64,000 bases of DNA from Chloroflexota bacterium (GCA_016866215.1 VGNE01000001.1:1-64000); one strand, 5' to 3'. Shown: positions 29,806 to 39,735, counted from the first letter of the stretch. Numbers and translations: made by a program. The notes: generated from the letters alone by a model not told the origin.

Positions 29806-31122
29806 ATGAAATATTCTCTTCGATCATCTTTTCCACGTTTGGTTTTAGCGTTGTTCGTAATGGTCTTTTTATTGACTATTGTTGGACGCATCGTAACCAT
29901 AACAGGCGCATGGTCATTTTGCATAGGTTGGCCCGTATGCATGCCAACCGCCCCTTTGGGATATTTGAAACTCGCACATCTTGCGTTAGTGGGCGTGGCT
30001 TCAGTTTTCATGGTGTTGGTGTGGCGAAAAGCCTGGCGTGAACAGCGCGACCAAAACTTGCTTTTGCCTCTCACAACGGTGACGGGTGTATTATTTTTTG
30101 GTCAGGCATTTATTGGCGCAATCGTAGTGACTCGCGCTTTTCCTTTGCATTTGGTGGTTTTACACACAATGTCTGCAATTGCATTATGGATTTCTTTGGG
30201 CCTTTTGGTTTTTGCATCCGGTGTTTTGGCAAAAGATGTGAGGGAAGTTCCGAAGTTTGATTATCGTCAACGCGCGAAGGATTTCTTTGTTCTTTCCAAA
30301 CCGTTGATCGTGGCTTTGCTGTTGGTGACAACCTATAGTGGTCTGGTGGCGGGGACCAAAGCATGGCCATCCGCGTCACTTACTTTTTGGACTTTACTTG
30401 GCGGCATGTTTGCGGCGGCAGGTTCCAGCGCGTTAAATCAATATATTGATCGCGAGTTGGATAAGAACATGCAGCGTACAGCGAAGCGTCCGCTTGCAGA
30501 TAGGCGTTTGACTGCGGCAGAGGGATTATCTTACGGCCTCGCTCTTTGCCTGGTCAGTTATTACGTGATGGCGGGATTCGTTAATTTGCTGGCAGCGCTA
30601 TTGTCACTCGCGGGTATTTTCTATTACGTCTTCTTTTACAGTGTCTGGCTTAAAAAGGCAACCGTTCAAAATATTGTGATCGGCGGCGGCGCGGGCGCAA
30701 TTCCGCCGATGGTGGGCTGGGCCGCTGCAACAGGGAATCTTGGACTCGCGGCCTGGCTTCTTTTTGCCATCGTCTTTATGTGGACGCCGCCTCATTTTTG
30801 GGCGCTGGCAATTGTCCGCATGAAGGATTATGAAAATGCAGGTGTGCCGATGATGCCGGTCGTGCATGGCGAAGAAAGAACTCGCAGGCACATCCTGATT
30901 TACACAATTGAACTGGTCGCGGTGACTTTACTGCTTCCCATTCTTAATTTGGCGGGAACGATTTATCTTATCTCGGCGTTGGTACTGGGCGGCTTCCTGC
31001 TGTACGCCGCCTGGCGGGTTTTTAAAGTTGGTGGGAACAAAGTTGCATGGACGATGTATAGATGGTCCAGCATGTACCTGGCGTTTATCTTTCTGGCGCT
31101 CATGATTGACGCGGTGATGTAA
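29806..31122 (+). CDS. ctaB: Half-CtaA (heme A synthase-like) fused to protoheme IX farnesyltransferase (CtaB)
   Basis: N-terminal ~140 aa CtaA-like 4-TM segment; UbiA motif NQYIDRELDKNMQRTAKRPLADRRL, WTPPHFWALAI. Confidence 0.9.
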   Translation: MKYSLRSSFPRLVLALFVMVFLLTIVGRIVTITGAWSFCIGWPVCMPTAPLGYLKLAHLALVGVASVFMVLVWRKAWREQRDQNLLLPLTTVTGVLFFGQAFIGAIVVTRAFPLHLVVLHTMSAIALWISLGLLVFASGVLAKDVREVPKFDYRQRAKDFFVLSKPLIVALLLVTTYSGLVAGTKAWPSASLTFWTLLGGMFAAAGSSALNQYIDRELDKNMQRTAKRPLADRRLTAAEGLSYGLALCLVSYYVMAGFVNLLAALLSLAGIFYYVFFYSVWLKKATVQNIVIGGGAGAIPPMVGWAAATGNLGLAAWLLFAIVFMWTPPHFWALAIVRMKDYENAGVPMMPVVHGEERTRRHILIYTIELVAVTLLLPILNLAGTIYLISALVLGGFLLYAAWRVFKVGGNKVAWTMYRWSSMYLAFIFLALMIDAVM

Positions 31123-31145
31123 TCCGAAAACTCCCCTATATTAAA

Positions 31146-31177
31146 AGCAAAATGGGCGATTGTTTCGCCCATTTTGT
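31146..31177. terminator. Hairpin terminator between convergent genes
   Basis: aaaatgggcga ttgt ttcgcccatttt. Confidence 0.75.
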
Positions 31178-31195
31178 ATGTTATTTCTTCTGATC

Positions 31196-32410
31196 TTACT
31201 CGCCTAAATAATCACGCAATTTCCTGCGGATGGTTGGATGTCGTAAACGGCTCAAGGCCTGGGCTTCGATCTGGCGAACACGCTCGCGGGTTACGCCCAT
31301 TTTGCGCCCTACTTCTTCGAGAGTGTAGGCTTGGCCATCGAGCAAGCCGTAGCGTAATTGCAATATCCGCACCTCGCGCGGGGGTAAGCCATTCAATACT
31401 TCACCGAGGTGTTCCTTTAGAAGGTTGTAAGTGGCGGTGTCATCGGGCGGAGGCGCCTCATCATCTTCGATAAAATCACCCAGCACAGAATCTTCTTCAT
31501 CATCTGTGGGTGTCTCCAATGAGAGCGGACGGCGTGCCACCTGGATCATGTTTTCGACTTTCTTGGGCGGCACATCCAGTGCAACGGCCAACTCATCCAC
31601 GCTTGGGTCGCGGCCCAGTCGTTGTGTCAGTTGATGCTGTATCCGCAGGAGTTTGTTGATCTGATCACCCATGTGCACGGGCACGCGGATGGTGCGCCCC
31701 TGGTCTGCTATGGCGCGGGTGACAGCCTGGCGGATCCACCACGTAGCATAGGTCGAAAATTTATGCCCCCGACGATAATCGAATTTCTTTGTCGCGCGGA
31801 TGAGTCCGATGTTGCCTTCTTGAATGAGGTCAAGAAAAGGAACCCCGCGCCCCATGTATTTTTTGGCAACCGAGATCACAAGGCGCGAGTTTGCTGTGAT
31901 CAGGTGTTCACGCGCACCCCAGCCATCTTCGATCGAACGACGCAGTTCAAGCCTTCGTTTTGGAGGGACGTTGCCATGCGCAAGTTCCTCGCGGGCCGTG
32001 CGTCCACGCTCGATGCGTTGGGCAAGCTGCACTTCTTCCACGGCTGTCAACAGCGGTACGCGACTGACCTCTTTCAGGTATAAGCCGATTGTGTCGTCGG
32101 TATCAATGTTTGCCAGATAATCATCCAGCGCAAGGTCCGGTTCCGGCTGGGCTTCTTCGTTTTCCTCGACGGCCACCAACTCATCTTCGGTGGGTTCCGG
32201 CGTCACGGGGTCTTCCACAAATGGAATGCCTGCGCTCAGGAGCGCCGAGAAGGCCTCTTCAAGTTGCTCCACATCCTGCTCGGCTTCGGGAAAGAAGTGC
32301 AGGATGTCATCCAGAGTAACGTATGATTTTTGGCGGCCTAATTCAACCAGGCGGGCTATGGCGGGATATTCTTCTTCGTCATCGACGTTCAAAATTTTCA
32401 CTACATCCAT
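31196..32410 (-). CDS. rpoD: RNA polymerase sigma-70 factor, primary (RpoD/SigA)
   Basis: GLIRATKKFDYRRGHKFSTYATWWIRQAVTRAIADQGRTIRVPVHM; YTLEEVGRKMGVTRERVRQIEAQALSRLRHP. Confidence 0.96.
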   Translation of the reverse strand: MDVVKILNVDDEEEYPAIARLVELGRQKSYVTLDDILHFFPEAEQDVEQLEEAFSALLSAGIPFVEDPVTPEPTEDELVAVEENEEAQPEPDLALDDYLANIDTDDTIGLYLKEVSRVPLLTAVEEVQLAQRIERGRTAREELAHGNVPPKRRLELRRSIEDGWGAREHLITANSRLVISVAKKYMGRGVPFLDLIQEGNIGLIRATKKFDYRRGHKFSTYATWWIRQAVTRAIADQGRTIRVPVHMGDQINKLLRIQHQLTQRLGRDPSVDELAVALDVPPKKVENMIQVARRPLSLETPTDDEEDSVLGDFIEDDEAPPPDDTATYNLLKEHLGEVLNGLPPREVRILQLRYGLLDGQAYTLEEVGRKMGVTRERVRQIEAQALSRLRHPTIRRKLRDYLGE

Positions 32411-32587
32411 TCAATAATCCAACTTTCAGTAAATAATTATCAACGAATTGCAAATTTAGAATACACTTTTTTCAGCTTAAAAGCAATAGTCTGTATTCTC
32501 AGATGCTTTGCAGGGCGGTTGTATTACGGCTGTCTGGCGCATTGCGCCAGACAGCCGTTGTTTTGCGTTATCCACTATTAATACCTG

Positions 32588-32705
32588 ACCTTACGCACTT
32601 TTGCGTGTTTTAAGGCATGTCGCCCTGAGCGACAGCGAAGGGTCTCTACGACTATCTCAGAGACCCTTCGCTCCGCTCAGGGAATCATGCTTGGCGCGTA
32701 AGGTG
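32588..32705. repeat. Nested inverted repeat element (cgccctgagcgacagcgaagggtctct core)
   Basis: accttacgc...gtcgccctgagcgacagcgaagggtctct...agagacccttcgctccgctcaggg...gcgtaaggt. Confidence 0.75.
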
Positions 32706-32717
32706 AGTTAATACTCT

Positions 32718-33413
32718 TTAAGGCGTTGGGGTTAAGTTCGCCTCAGGGGTAGAAATTGCTTCGCTGGGCGAAGCAGGCGTCGGTGAGAGTGGAAGCGGAG
32801 TCGGCGTGGATGTATTTAAGTAGGGAGGAAATCGAGTGAGGTTGGTCAAAGAGTCGATGCCGCTCAAGGTCAGGATCAATGTTTTTTTCCTGTCCACACG
32901 CACGTAGTAACCGCTTCTCGTGGGAGTGGTATCGCCGATTTCGAGAGTGCGCTTTCTGCCGTCTGCGAATTCAATTGTGATGACATATGCTGGCTCGTCG
33001 AGACCAAGGATGCTCGCATCGGCATCCACTTCGCCGATAATCTTCAGCGCTGTGATCTGGGATGCGGCCGCTTCAACCAAGCCCTGGTCTGCTTCGGTTG
33101 CGGAGGGCAGTTCCAACGCCCAAACTTTTTCGCCGTCGCGCGCAACTTTTACGGTTTCTCCATCGACTGGTTTGATCTCAATGCTTGTAATATTGCCATC
33201 TTGTTCGCTAAAGACAAATGCCGCTTCAAGGGCGGGTGTGGCTTCTGTTTCTGTAATCGGTTCATTGCGGTTGAGATAATAAGCGAAGCCGATCAGCGCG
33301 GCCAATAGAAGAAGTGTGATCCATGTGCCTGTTCGGAACACGGGTTTTTGCTGTTTGCGCAGAGGTGTTTCCTTCGACTTTCGTGCTTTTGGTTTTGTTG
33401 TTTTGCGAGCCAT
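32718..33413 (-). CDS. DUF4340 domain protein
   Basis: N-terminal TM then ITSIEIKPVDGETVKVARDGEKVWALELP...IGDTTPTRSGYYVR. Confidence 0.8.
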   Translation of the reverse strand: MARKTTKPKARKSKETPLRKQQKPVFRTGTWITLLLLAALIGFAYYLNRNEPITETEATPALEAAFVFSEQDGNITSIEIKPVDGETVKVARDGEKVWALELPSATEADQGLVEAAASQITALKIIGEVDADASILGLDEPAYVITIEFADGRKRTLEIGDTTPTRSGYYVRVDRKKTLILTLSGIDSLTNLTRFPPYLNTSTPTPLPLSPTPASPSEAISTPEANLTPTP

Positions 33414-33416
33414 TCT

Positions 33417-35027
33417 TTAACCTCTCTTGCGCCGTGAAAGCCACGAGGAAACGCCAGCGAACACCACCATTCCCGGAATCACAAGGATTGCCACGATCAA
33501 CAGGATCAGGAAACTTCCCTGTGTGGGCGGGATGAAGGTGCGCTGTGTGGCCGGGCGGGTTGTAAGATCAAGCAGGTCTTCCTGCTCTGCGGCCCAATCC
33601 ACCGCGTTGATGAACATGTTGCCATTACCGTAGGCATCAAAGATTTCATCGCTGGCAAAAAGAGAGTTGCCGAATACGACCACACGTCCTTTGGTACTCG
33701 TGTTTTCACCGGCGGCCGCCAGATTTAATGGGCCGGGATTGTCGGTTGCCGGGTCAAAGGTCGGAGATTGATCTGCAACCAATTCTGACTCGCCCCAGGA
33801 TTGATCAGTTGTACTGATGAGCGGGGTGACAACCTTGGTTTCGTCACCAGCAGCAACGCTGATACTACGTGCCTGCGGCAGGATGACGATATATTTATCA
33901 GTCAGGTTTTGGGTGATCGGATGGGCGTTGTATTGTGATGAAACCGCCTGGAATGGGTTTTGAGTGTTGACAAGGTCAATTACGATATCGTCATTTAAGG
34001 TGATACCCCATTCTGTACTTAAGTAATTAGCCAGAGGATCAGGGGCATCTTCAAACTCGGTAAAGAAGCGCGGGTCTTCCAGTATAACCAGCGAGCCACC
34101 CTCGTTTACATATTTATTGAGCAGGGATACTTCCTGAGCGCTGACCGGTTTTGTCGGTCCTGCAATGATAATGGCAAGCGCATCATCGGGGATGCTGTGG
34201 GTGGTGAGCAGGTTGAGCGTTTCTACTGTGTAATTTTTAGATTCCAATGTGCTTTTCGCAGTGGAAAAACTAAATTCGCCTCCAGATTCAAGGCCGGGTT
34301 CGCCATGACCTTGCAGGAAATAAACTGTCCGCGATTCCGGGCTGATAAGACGGATCATGGTGCGGGCAAGCTCCTCCTCAGATGCAAAGGATGCGATTTC
34401 TTTTGTCTCTCCCATTTGGAGCAATATCTTTCCGTCACCTGTGATGCCGGCGTCACGTGCAGCTGCCGGGTCGAGATCTGGATCAACAAATCGATACTCA
34501 AACTTGCCTTTGCTATTCGATTTAAACTTCAACAGGAGCTCATCTGAGGCGCTGGAATTTAGGCTGGCAGAGTAGAAAGCCGTGGCAGTTATTTTGGCCG
34601 GCAAAGTTGCCAGAATTTTCATGGTTTCCGGGGCAAGTGTGTTGGACTTATCTTCCGTCAGATCCCAGGATTTTGGATTGTTAAAGACAATGTAGTTTGC
34701 CGCAAAGATAATACCTGCGAATGCCAGCGCGAGGATCAATGAATTTGAGCCGTAACGAGCCTGGCGTCCGGTAAGGAAGCGGCGGATCGTGTCTGGTGAC
34801 AGCATTACATAGGCTGCCAGTCCGATCACAAGTATTCCAATGCTGATCTGTAAAGCCAGATTAAGTTTGTCTGTAACTTCGACATCCAGGGTGAACATCT
34901 TCATTGCGAGCATAATGTTTGCCGTGCCGATCAGGCCTGTGGAAATACAGGCGATCAGAGCGACGATCAACCCAACGAAGGCGTACTTTACATAGGGGGA
35001 TTTCTTTTTTCCGGCCATTAGCGCCAT
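33417..35027 (-). CDS. GldG-like ABC transporter auxiliary protein
   Basis: NPKSWDLTEDKSNTLAPETMKIL, VYFLQGHGEP, N- and C-terminal TMs. Confidence 0.82.
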   Translation of the reverse strand: MALMAGKKKSPYVKYAFVGLIVALIACISTGLIGTANIMLAMKMFTLDVEVTDKLNLALQISIGILVIGLAAYVMLSPDTIRRFLTGRQARYGSNSLILALAFAGIIFAANYIVFNNPKSWDLTEDKSNTLAPETMKILATLPAKITATAFYSASLNSSASDELLLKFKSNSKGKFEYRFVDPDLDPAAARDAGITGDGKILLQMGETKEIASFASEEELARTMIRLISPESRTVYFLQGHGEPGLESGGEFSFSTAKSTLESKNYTVETLNLLTTHSIPDDALAIIIAGPTKPVSAQEVSLLNKYVNEGGSLVILEDPRFFTEFEDAPDPLANYLSTEWGITLNDDIVIDLVNTQNPFQAVSSQYNAHPITQNLTDKYIVILPQARSISVAAGDETKVVTPLISTTDQSWGESELVADQSPTFDPATDNPGPLNLAAAGENTSTKGRVVVFGNSLFASDEIFDAYGNGNMFINAVDWAAEQEDLLDLTTRPATQRTFIPPTQGSFLILLIVAILVIPGMVVFAGVSSWLSRRKRG

Positions 35028-35761
35028 CTCCGAATTTCAATTGCGGTGGTGCCAACGAACAGGCCCAACGCTGTGAGGCTTAAGTAATACGCAATATCTC
35101 CCAGATTGATCGTGCCCATATTCATGGATTGGGAAAAATGTGTGGAAAGGCTGAGATAGTTGAGCACATCCCCGCCCGCCTGCAGGTAGCTGGCCGGCAG
35201 GCTGACCATGAACCACAGGAAGAAGAACAGACCCAGGGTGCTGAAGAAAGCCGCAAACTGGTTTGTGAAAACTGCCGAAATTCCAACACCGAGCGCAAGC
35301 AGTGCCGAACAGACCAGGATCAGGCCGATATAAGAAGAAAGGATTACCTTCCAGTCAATGCCGGGGGTTACGAAGTTGTTCATGATGATCGGGTAAATAA
35401 GTGTCAGCATTGCCAGAGAAAGCACAAATAACATGGCTCCGAGCCATTTGCCAGCAACCAATTCAAAGTCACGCACGGGAGCGGTCAACATCAGTTCGAG
35501 GGTGCCCATGCGAGCCTCGTCGGAAAGTAATCGCATGGTAAGCGCCGGGCTGAGGAAGATCATCAAAAAGACAAAGAGCCAGTTGATGGGGGTGCTTTCA
35601 GGAGCGCCGCCACCGGCAAATGCCTGCTGTGCGCTGACCCACATGATCAGGGAGAAGTAAATACCCAAAGGCAATAGGATGGCAAGCGCTATCACATAAG
35701 CCAGCGGGCTGTTGAAGTAATTATCGTACTCGCGTTTTGCGATTGTCCAGATATTTCTCAT
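35018..35761 (-). CDS. ABC transporter permease (GldF-like)
   Basis: IAKREYDNYFNSPLAYVI...SPALTMRLLSDEARMGTLELMLTAPV. Confidence 0.88.
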   Translation of the reverse strand: MRNIWTIAKREYDNYFNSPLAYVIALAILLPLGIYFSLIMWVSAQQAFAGGGAPESTPINWLFVFLMIFLSPALTMRLLSDEARMGTLELMLTAPVRDFELVAGKWLGAMLFVLSLAMLTLIYPIIMNNFVTPGIDWKVILSSYIGLILVCSALLALGVGISAVFTNQFAAFFSTLGLFFFLWFMVSLPASYLQAGGDVLNYLSLSTHFSQSMNMGTINLGDIAYYLSLTALGLFVGTTAIEIRRWR

Positions 35762-35771
35762 GATAGCCTCG

Positions 35772-36698
35772 TTATTTCTTTTTAGAATCCGAGCCGGTCA
35801 GTTCGAGGAAGATTTCCTCAAGGCTTATACCGAGCGGACGTAATTCCAACAAGTCGTAACCTGATTTGATGACTTGCTTGGCAACTTCCGGGCGTAAGTC
35901 TTTGCCTGAAGCAAATTCAAATTCCACGGCTCCGTCATCCTTGGTTTCAACGCTGCGCACACCTTTCACTTGTTTGATGGTGTCAGCAAGTTCATCGGCT
36001 TCGCCGCGAACGCGCACGATCACGCGTTCCGCGCCGATCAGACGGGCTTGCAGGTTCTCAGTGGTATCTTCCGCGACGATCTTGCCTTTGTTAATAATCA
36101 ACACACGATCGCAGATATTTTGAGCTTCATGTAAAAGGTGAGTGGAGAGCAAAACAGTGCGCTCCTTGCCGATCTCGCGGATTAACTCACGTACTTCAAC
36201 AACCTGGCTGGGGTCAAGACCAAGGGTTGGTTCGTCGAGGATCAATACCTCAGGTCTGTGGAGAAGCGCCTGGGCAAGCCCAACTCTCTGGCGCATACCT
36301 TTGGATAAGTTACCAATGTATCCATTGGCGCGGTCACTCAAAGCGACCATATCTAACACTTCATCCACGCGGTCGTCCACGTTGGGGATGTGGCGCAGCT
36401 CGCCCATGAATTTCAAATAGTCGAACACCACCATGTCGGTATAAAGCGGGACAGTTTCCGGTAAATACCCTACCCGCCTGCGTACCTCGAGCGATTCCTC
36501 CACAACATCATACCCAGCGACGATTGCTTCACCATCTGTGGGCGGCATGTAACCGGTCAGAATTCGCATAGTTGTGGTTTTTCCTGCGCCGTTGGGCCCG
36601 AGAAAACCCACGATTTCACCCTGCTGAGCGTCAAAACTCAGGTTGTGAACAGCGCGGCGCGCTCCGAAGTCTTTTGTGAGACCACTGACTTTGATCAT
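35772..36698 (-). CDS. ABC transporter ATP-binding protein (GldA-like)
   Basis: GPNGAGKTTTMRILTG, LSKGMRQRVGLAQALLHRPEVLILDEPTLGLDP. Confidence 0.95.
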   Translation of the reverse strand: MIKVSGLTKDFGARRAVHNLSFDAQQGEIVGFLGPNGAGKTTTMRILTGYMPPTDGEAIVAGYDVVEESLEVRRRVGYLPETVPLYTDMVVFDYLKFMGELRHIPNVDDRVDEVLDMVALSDRANGYIGNLSKGMRQRVGLAQALLHRPEVLILDEPTLGLDPSQVVEVRELIREIGKERTVLLSTHLLHEAQNICDRVLIINKGKIVAEDTTENLQARLIGAERVIVRVRGEADELADTIKQVKGVRSVETKDDGAVEFEFASGKDLRPEVAKQVIKSGYDLLELRPLGISLEEIFLELTGSDSKKK

Positions 36699-36877
36699 TG
36701 ACTCTCCTTGCAAAAAGATTAGATAAAGGTTTTTGCCAAATAAAAGACACAGCCCGTGGGCGGTGCCTGATCATTGGTTCTGTTGATTACTATACAATAG
36801 GTCGAGTCGCAAAGTCAAGCGGGCGCTTAACTTCTAATCCAACGCTAATCTTCAATATCATCGGCAATAATTGACGA

Positions 36878-36925
36878 ATGATCGAACTTCTTTATCAAAC
36901 CGATGCTTATCTCGAGGAATTTTAA
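36878..36925 (+). pseudogene. Possible N-terminal remnant of an AlaX-type alanyl-tRNA editing protein
   Basis: ATG ORF MIELLYQTDAYLEEF*; resembles the N-terminus MxELLYLxDSYLxEF. Confidence 0.35.
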
Positions 36926-37032
36926 GAAAAAATTGAATTGCCCAAATTGGGGAATTATTCTTTCGGACGTTGTTGTATAATGCGTGTAATCGGGTAGGGT
37001 GTTCCGCCCAAAAAACAAAGGAGAATTTAAAG

Positions 37033-37452
37033 ATGAAATCCAAAAAACTTTCTATCCTGCTTGCTTTACTGGTCTTGATTATTTCCACCCTGGCGTGCGC
37101 GCTGGGCGGCGAACCGACTTTGAGCAACGTCCGCACGGCAAAAGATCAAGACGGCGCACAACCCGCCTCAATCTTTGCCACAACTGAGACCGTTTTCGTA
37201 GTGAGTGATCTGACTAGCGGCGTCAAAGGTAATCTGATTACATCAAAGTGGTATGCAGTTAATGTGGCCGACACCGAGCCTAACCTCCTGATCGATACGG
37301 CAGAAATCCCGATAGAGGATGAAACCTTCGACGGCACGATTTATTTCTTTTTTGAGCCTCCCATTGAAGGCGTGTGGCCTGTGGGCAGTTACAAAGTTGA
37401 AATTTATTTCAATGGCGTTTTAAACAGCACTGTCCAGTTTACTGTAGAGTAG
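37033..37452 (+). CDS. Putative lipoprotein
   Basis: MKSKKLSILLALLVLIISTLACALGG: signal peptide and lipobox LACA; start after aaggagaatttaaag. Confidence 0.7.
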   Translation: MKSKKLSILLALLVLIISTLACALGGEPTLSNVRTAKDQDGAQPASIFATTETVFVVSDLTSGVKGNLITSKWYAVNVADTEPNLLIDTAEIPIEDETFDGTIYFFFEPPIEGVWPVGSYKVEIYFNGVLNSTVQFTVE

Positions 37453-37466
37453 TCAGTCACCCGCAA

Positions 37467-37503
37467 ATAAAGCGCTTTCCGAAAACGGAGAGCGCTTTAT
37501 TTG
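37467..37503 (+). terminator. Hairpin terminator
   Basis: aataaagcgctttccgaaaacggagagcgctttattt. Confidence 0.8.
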
Positions 37504-37531
37504 TTTATCATCTACGAAAACGGAAACTCCC

Positions 37532-38503
37532 ATGGAATACAGAAAACTCGGCAAAACGGGACTTAAAGTCTCGCCCCTGTGTATGGGGACAATGCAATTT
37601 GGCTGGTCGCTCAGTGAAGCAGATTCGCACCATATTCTTTCAGCGACTTATGAGTCCGGGATCAATTTTATTGATACGGCTGATATCTACTCGAAATGGG
37701 TGGATGGAAACCCCGGCGGCGTTTCGGAGACCTTCATTGGGAATTGGATGAAGCAAAACAAGATTCCGCGTGACAAAATTGTCGTCGCAACAAAAGTACG
37801 CGGCGAGATGGGAAAGGGTCCCAATGACCAGGGTCTGAGTCGCGTCCATATGATGAATGCAGTGGAAGCCTCTTTACGCCGCTTGCAGACAGATTACATT
37901 GATCTTTATCAATCCCATTGGACGGACAACGATACGCCGATTGAAGAGACCCTGCGTGCTTTTGATGACCTTGTAAAACAGGGCAAAGTGCGCTATCTGG
38001 GCGCTTCCAATTACGCCGCCTGGGAGTTGATGCAGGCGCTCTGGGTTTCAGATAGATATAACCTTGTCCGTTATGATTGCCTTCAACCGCACTATAACCT
38101 GATCTATCGCGCTGAGTTTGAGCGTGAACTGCGCGCCGTCTGCGAAACTTATGGGCTTGGCATGATTCCGTATAGTCCGCTTGCGGGTGGATTCCTGACA
38201 GGCAAATATCGCCGGAATGAACCATTGCCTGAAAGCAAGCGCGCTGAAGGGCGCAAGCGCGCAATGACGGAAAAGAATTTTACATTGATTGATGAGATGG
38301 AAGTCATTGCATTGCGCCATCAAGTTTCCATTGCTCAAATCGCCCTCGCCTGGATGCTGGCCGATCCTGTGATAACAAGTCCGATCATCGGCGCGACATC
38401 CATCGGGCAACTGAATGAGAATCTCGGCGCGTTGAATGTAAAGTTGAGTGAAGAAGAGAAGACACTGCTGGACAAGGTGACGACGTGGAAAGAGGAAGAG
38501 TAA
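37532..38503 (+). CDS. Aldo/keto reductase
   Basis: MEYRKLGKTGLKVSPLCMGTMQFGW, DLYQSHWTD, IPYSPLAGGFLTGKY. Confidence 0.95.
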   Translation: MEYRKLGKTGLKVSPLCMGTMQFGWSLSEADSHHILSATYESGINFIDTADIYSKWVDGNPGGVSETFIGNWMKQNKIPRDKIVVATKVRGEMGKGPNDQGLSRVHMMNAVEASLRRLQTDYIDLYQSHWTDNDTPIEETLRAFDDLVKQGKVRYLGASNYAAWELMQALWVSDRYNLVRYDCLQPHYNLIYRAEFERELRAVCETYGLGMIPYSPLAGGFLTGKYRRNEPLPESKRAEGRKRAMTEKNFTLIDEMEVIALRHQVSIAQIALAWMLADPVITSPIIGATSIGQLNENLGALNVKLSEEEKTLLDKVTTWKEEE

Positions 38504-38567
38504 TTCGTAATTCGTAAAAAGCGCGCCCCTGACGGAAGCGCGCTTTCAGTTGCGCGCCGTTCAAGCG

Positions 38568-39668
38568 CTAGGCAGTGTTTTCGGATTGCCTCACTGCCAT
38601 CTCATTCGGCCTGTTCTCGAAGGCTTTTTTGTAGATCAGCGCTTCGATGTCTTCCCCGTCCAGCATGGCGAAGAGATAGGCCGACAAATGCTTGTGGTTG
38701 GACATGACCCAGATGGCAAAATCCTTGCGCGCCTGCTTGGGGGCTTGCGCGAAAATGTCCGCTACCTCGCGTTTGATGCTCTCTCTGGTGTCTTCGATCT
38801 CTTTGACCCAACCCTTGAAATTCGCTGAAAACTCGTCGGGGATCTGTTCGCGGATGTAATCCACCTGTTTTGTGACAATGGCTTGCAGCGTATTCTTAAA
38901 CGACAGGCTAAAAACAAGACGGTGCAGTTCGAGATACTTGTCGCCTTTGAACTTGAAGCGCTGCCCGTCCGAAAACTCGACGACGAATCCTTCCTCGTCC
39001 TTGTCCAGTTTACCCGTCAGCGCGATGATCTCGGTGATGTTGTTGAAGGAGTAAACCTTCGGGAGCGGAAATCCATATTTATCGGCGAGCAGTTGCAGGT
39101 CAGGAAAGAACGGCAGGTACGCGCCCGTGAAGCGATTGCGCGCCGCGATCAAGACGATGTCTTCGCGCCCTTTGTAGTCCACGATGACGCGGTTTTCGGG
39201 GTAGACGATCTCGAAGAGCAGGGTCAGTTCGTCGGGCAGGTCGTCGAGGTTGTAATGCTCGTGAAGGAACTTCGTGGCCCACTCGGCCTGGTCACTGTGG
39301 AAGTTGCCGCGCGTCGAGATACGGTGTTCGCCGTTCAACCGGTACAAGATCCCGAGCGAACCGTCCATTTTCTCGGTGATGCTGACGATGTGCCCGTGAG
39401 TCTTTTCGCCATTCTGAAGCCAGTTGTAGAATTTGTCGAAGGCGCGCGCGACGATCTCGCCTGTCACTGCATGAACAATGAGTCCGCGGCTGACGCGCTC
39501 GAAGAAGTTCCAGCGGCCTTCGTATTGTGCCCTGGCGGTGTAATTGAAGATAAGCAGGTCACCATCGCGTTCCACCGAGACGTCGCCGAGTCCTTTCCAC
39601 TCGGTGAAACCTGATTTGGCGAGTTGCTGGATTTGTTCGATGGAAGTTATCTCGGTAATCTTATTCAT
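38568..39668 (-). CDS. T4 Rnl1-like RNA ligase
   Basis: Nucleotidyltransferase motifs: KMDGSLGILY (KxDGS), SRGLIV, LLFEIV, EEGFVVEF, FKFKG. Confidence 0.8.
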   Translation of the reverse strand: MNKITEITSIEQIQQLAKSGFTEWKGLGDVSVERDGDLLIFNYTARAQYEGRWNFFERVSRGLIVHAVTGEIVARAFDKFYNWLQNGEKTHGHIVSITEKMDGSLGILYRLNGEHRISTRGNFHSDQAEWATKFLHEHYNLDDLPDELTLLFEIVYPENRVIVDYKGREDIVLIAARNRFTGAYLPFFPDLQLLADKYGFPLPKVYSFNNITEIIALTGKLDKDEEGFVVEFSDGQRFKFKGDKYLELHRLVFSLSFKNTLQAIVTKQVDYIREQIPDEFSANFKGWVKEIEDTRESIKREVADIFAQAPKQARKDFAIWVMSNHKHLSAYLFAMLDGEDIEALIYKKAFENRPNEMAVRQSENTA

Positions 39669-39735
39669 GGTGTAAATACCTTCATTGCTGAATAACGGAG
39701 CGCAGACTTCAGTCTGCATTCCGATCTAAGAACTT

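Noticed and set aside
37734-38264. Antisense ORF of 176 aa in the aldo/keto reductase gene (and similar long antisense ORFs at 49849-50643, 59429-60190)
   Set aside because: Shadow ORFs of strongly coding GC-biased genes with no recognisable domains.
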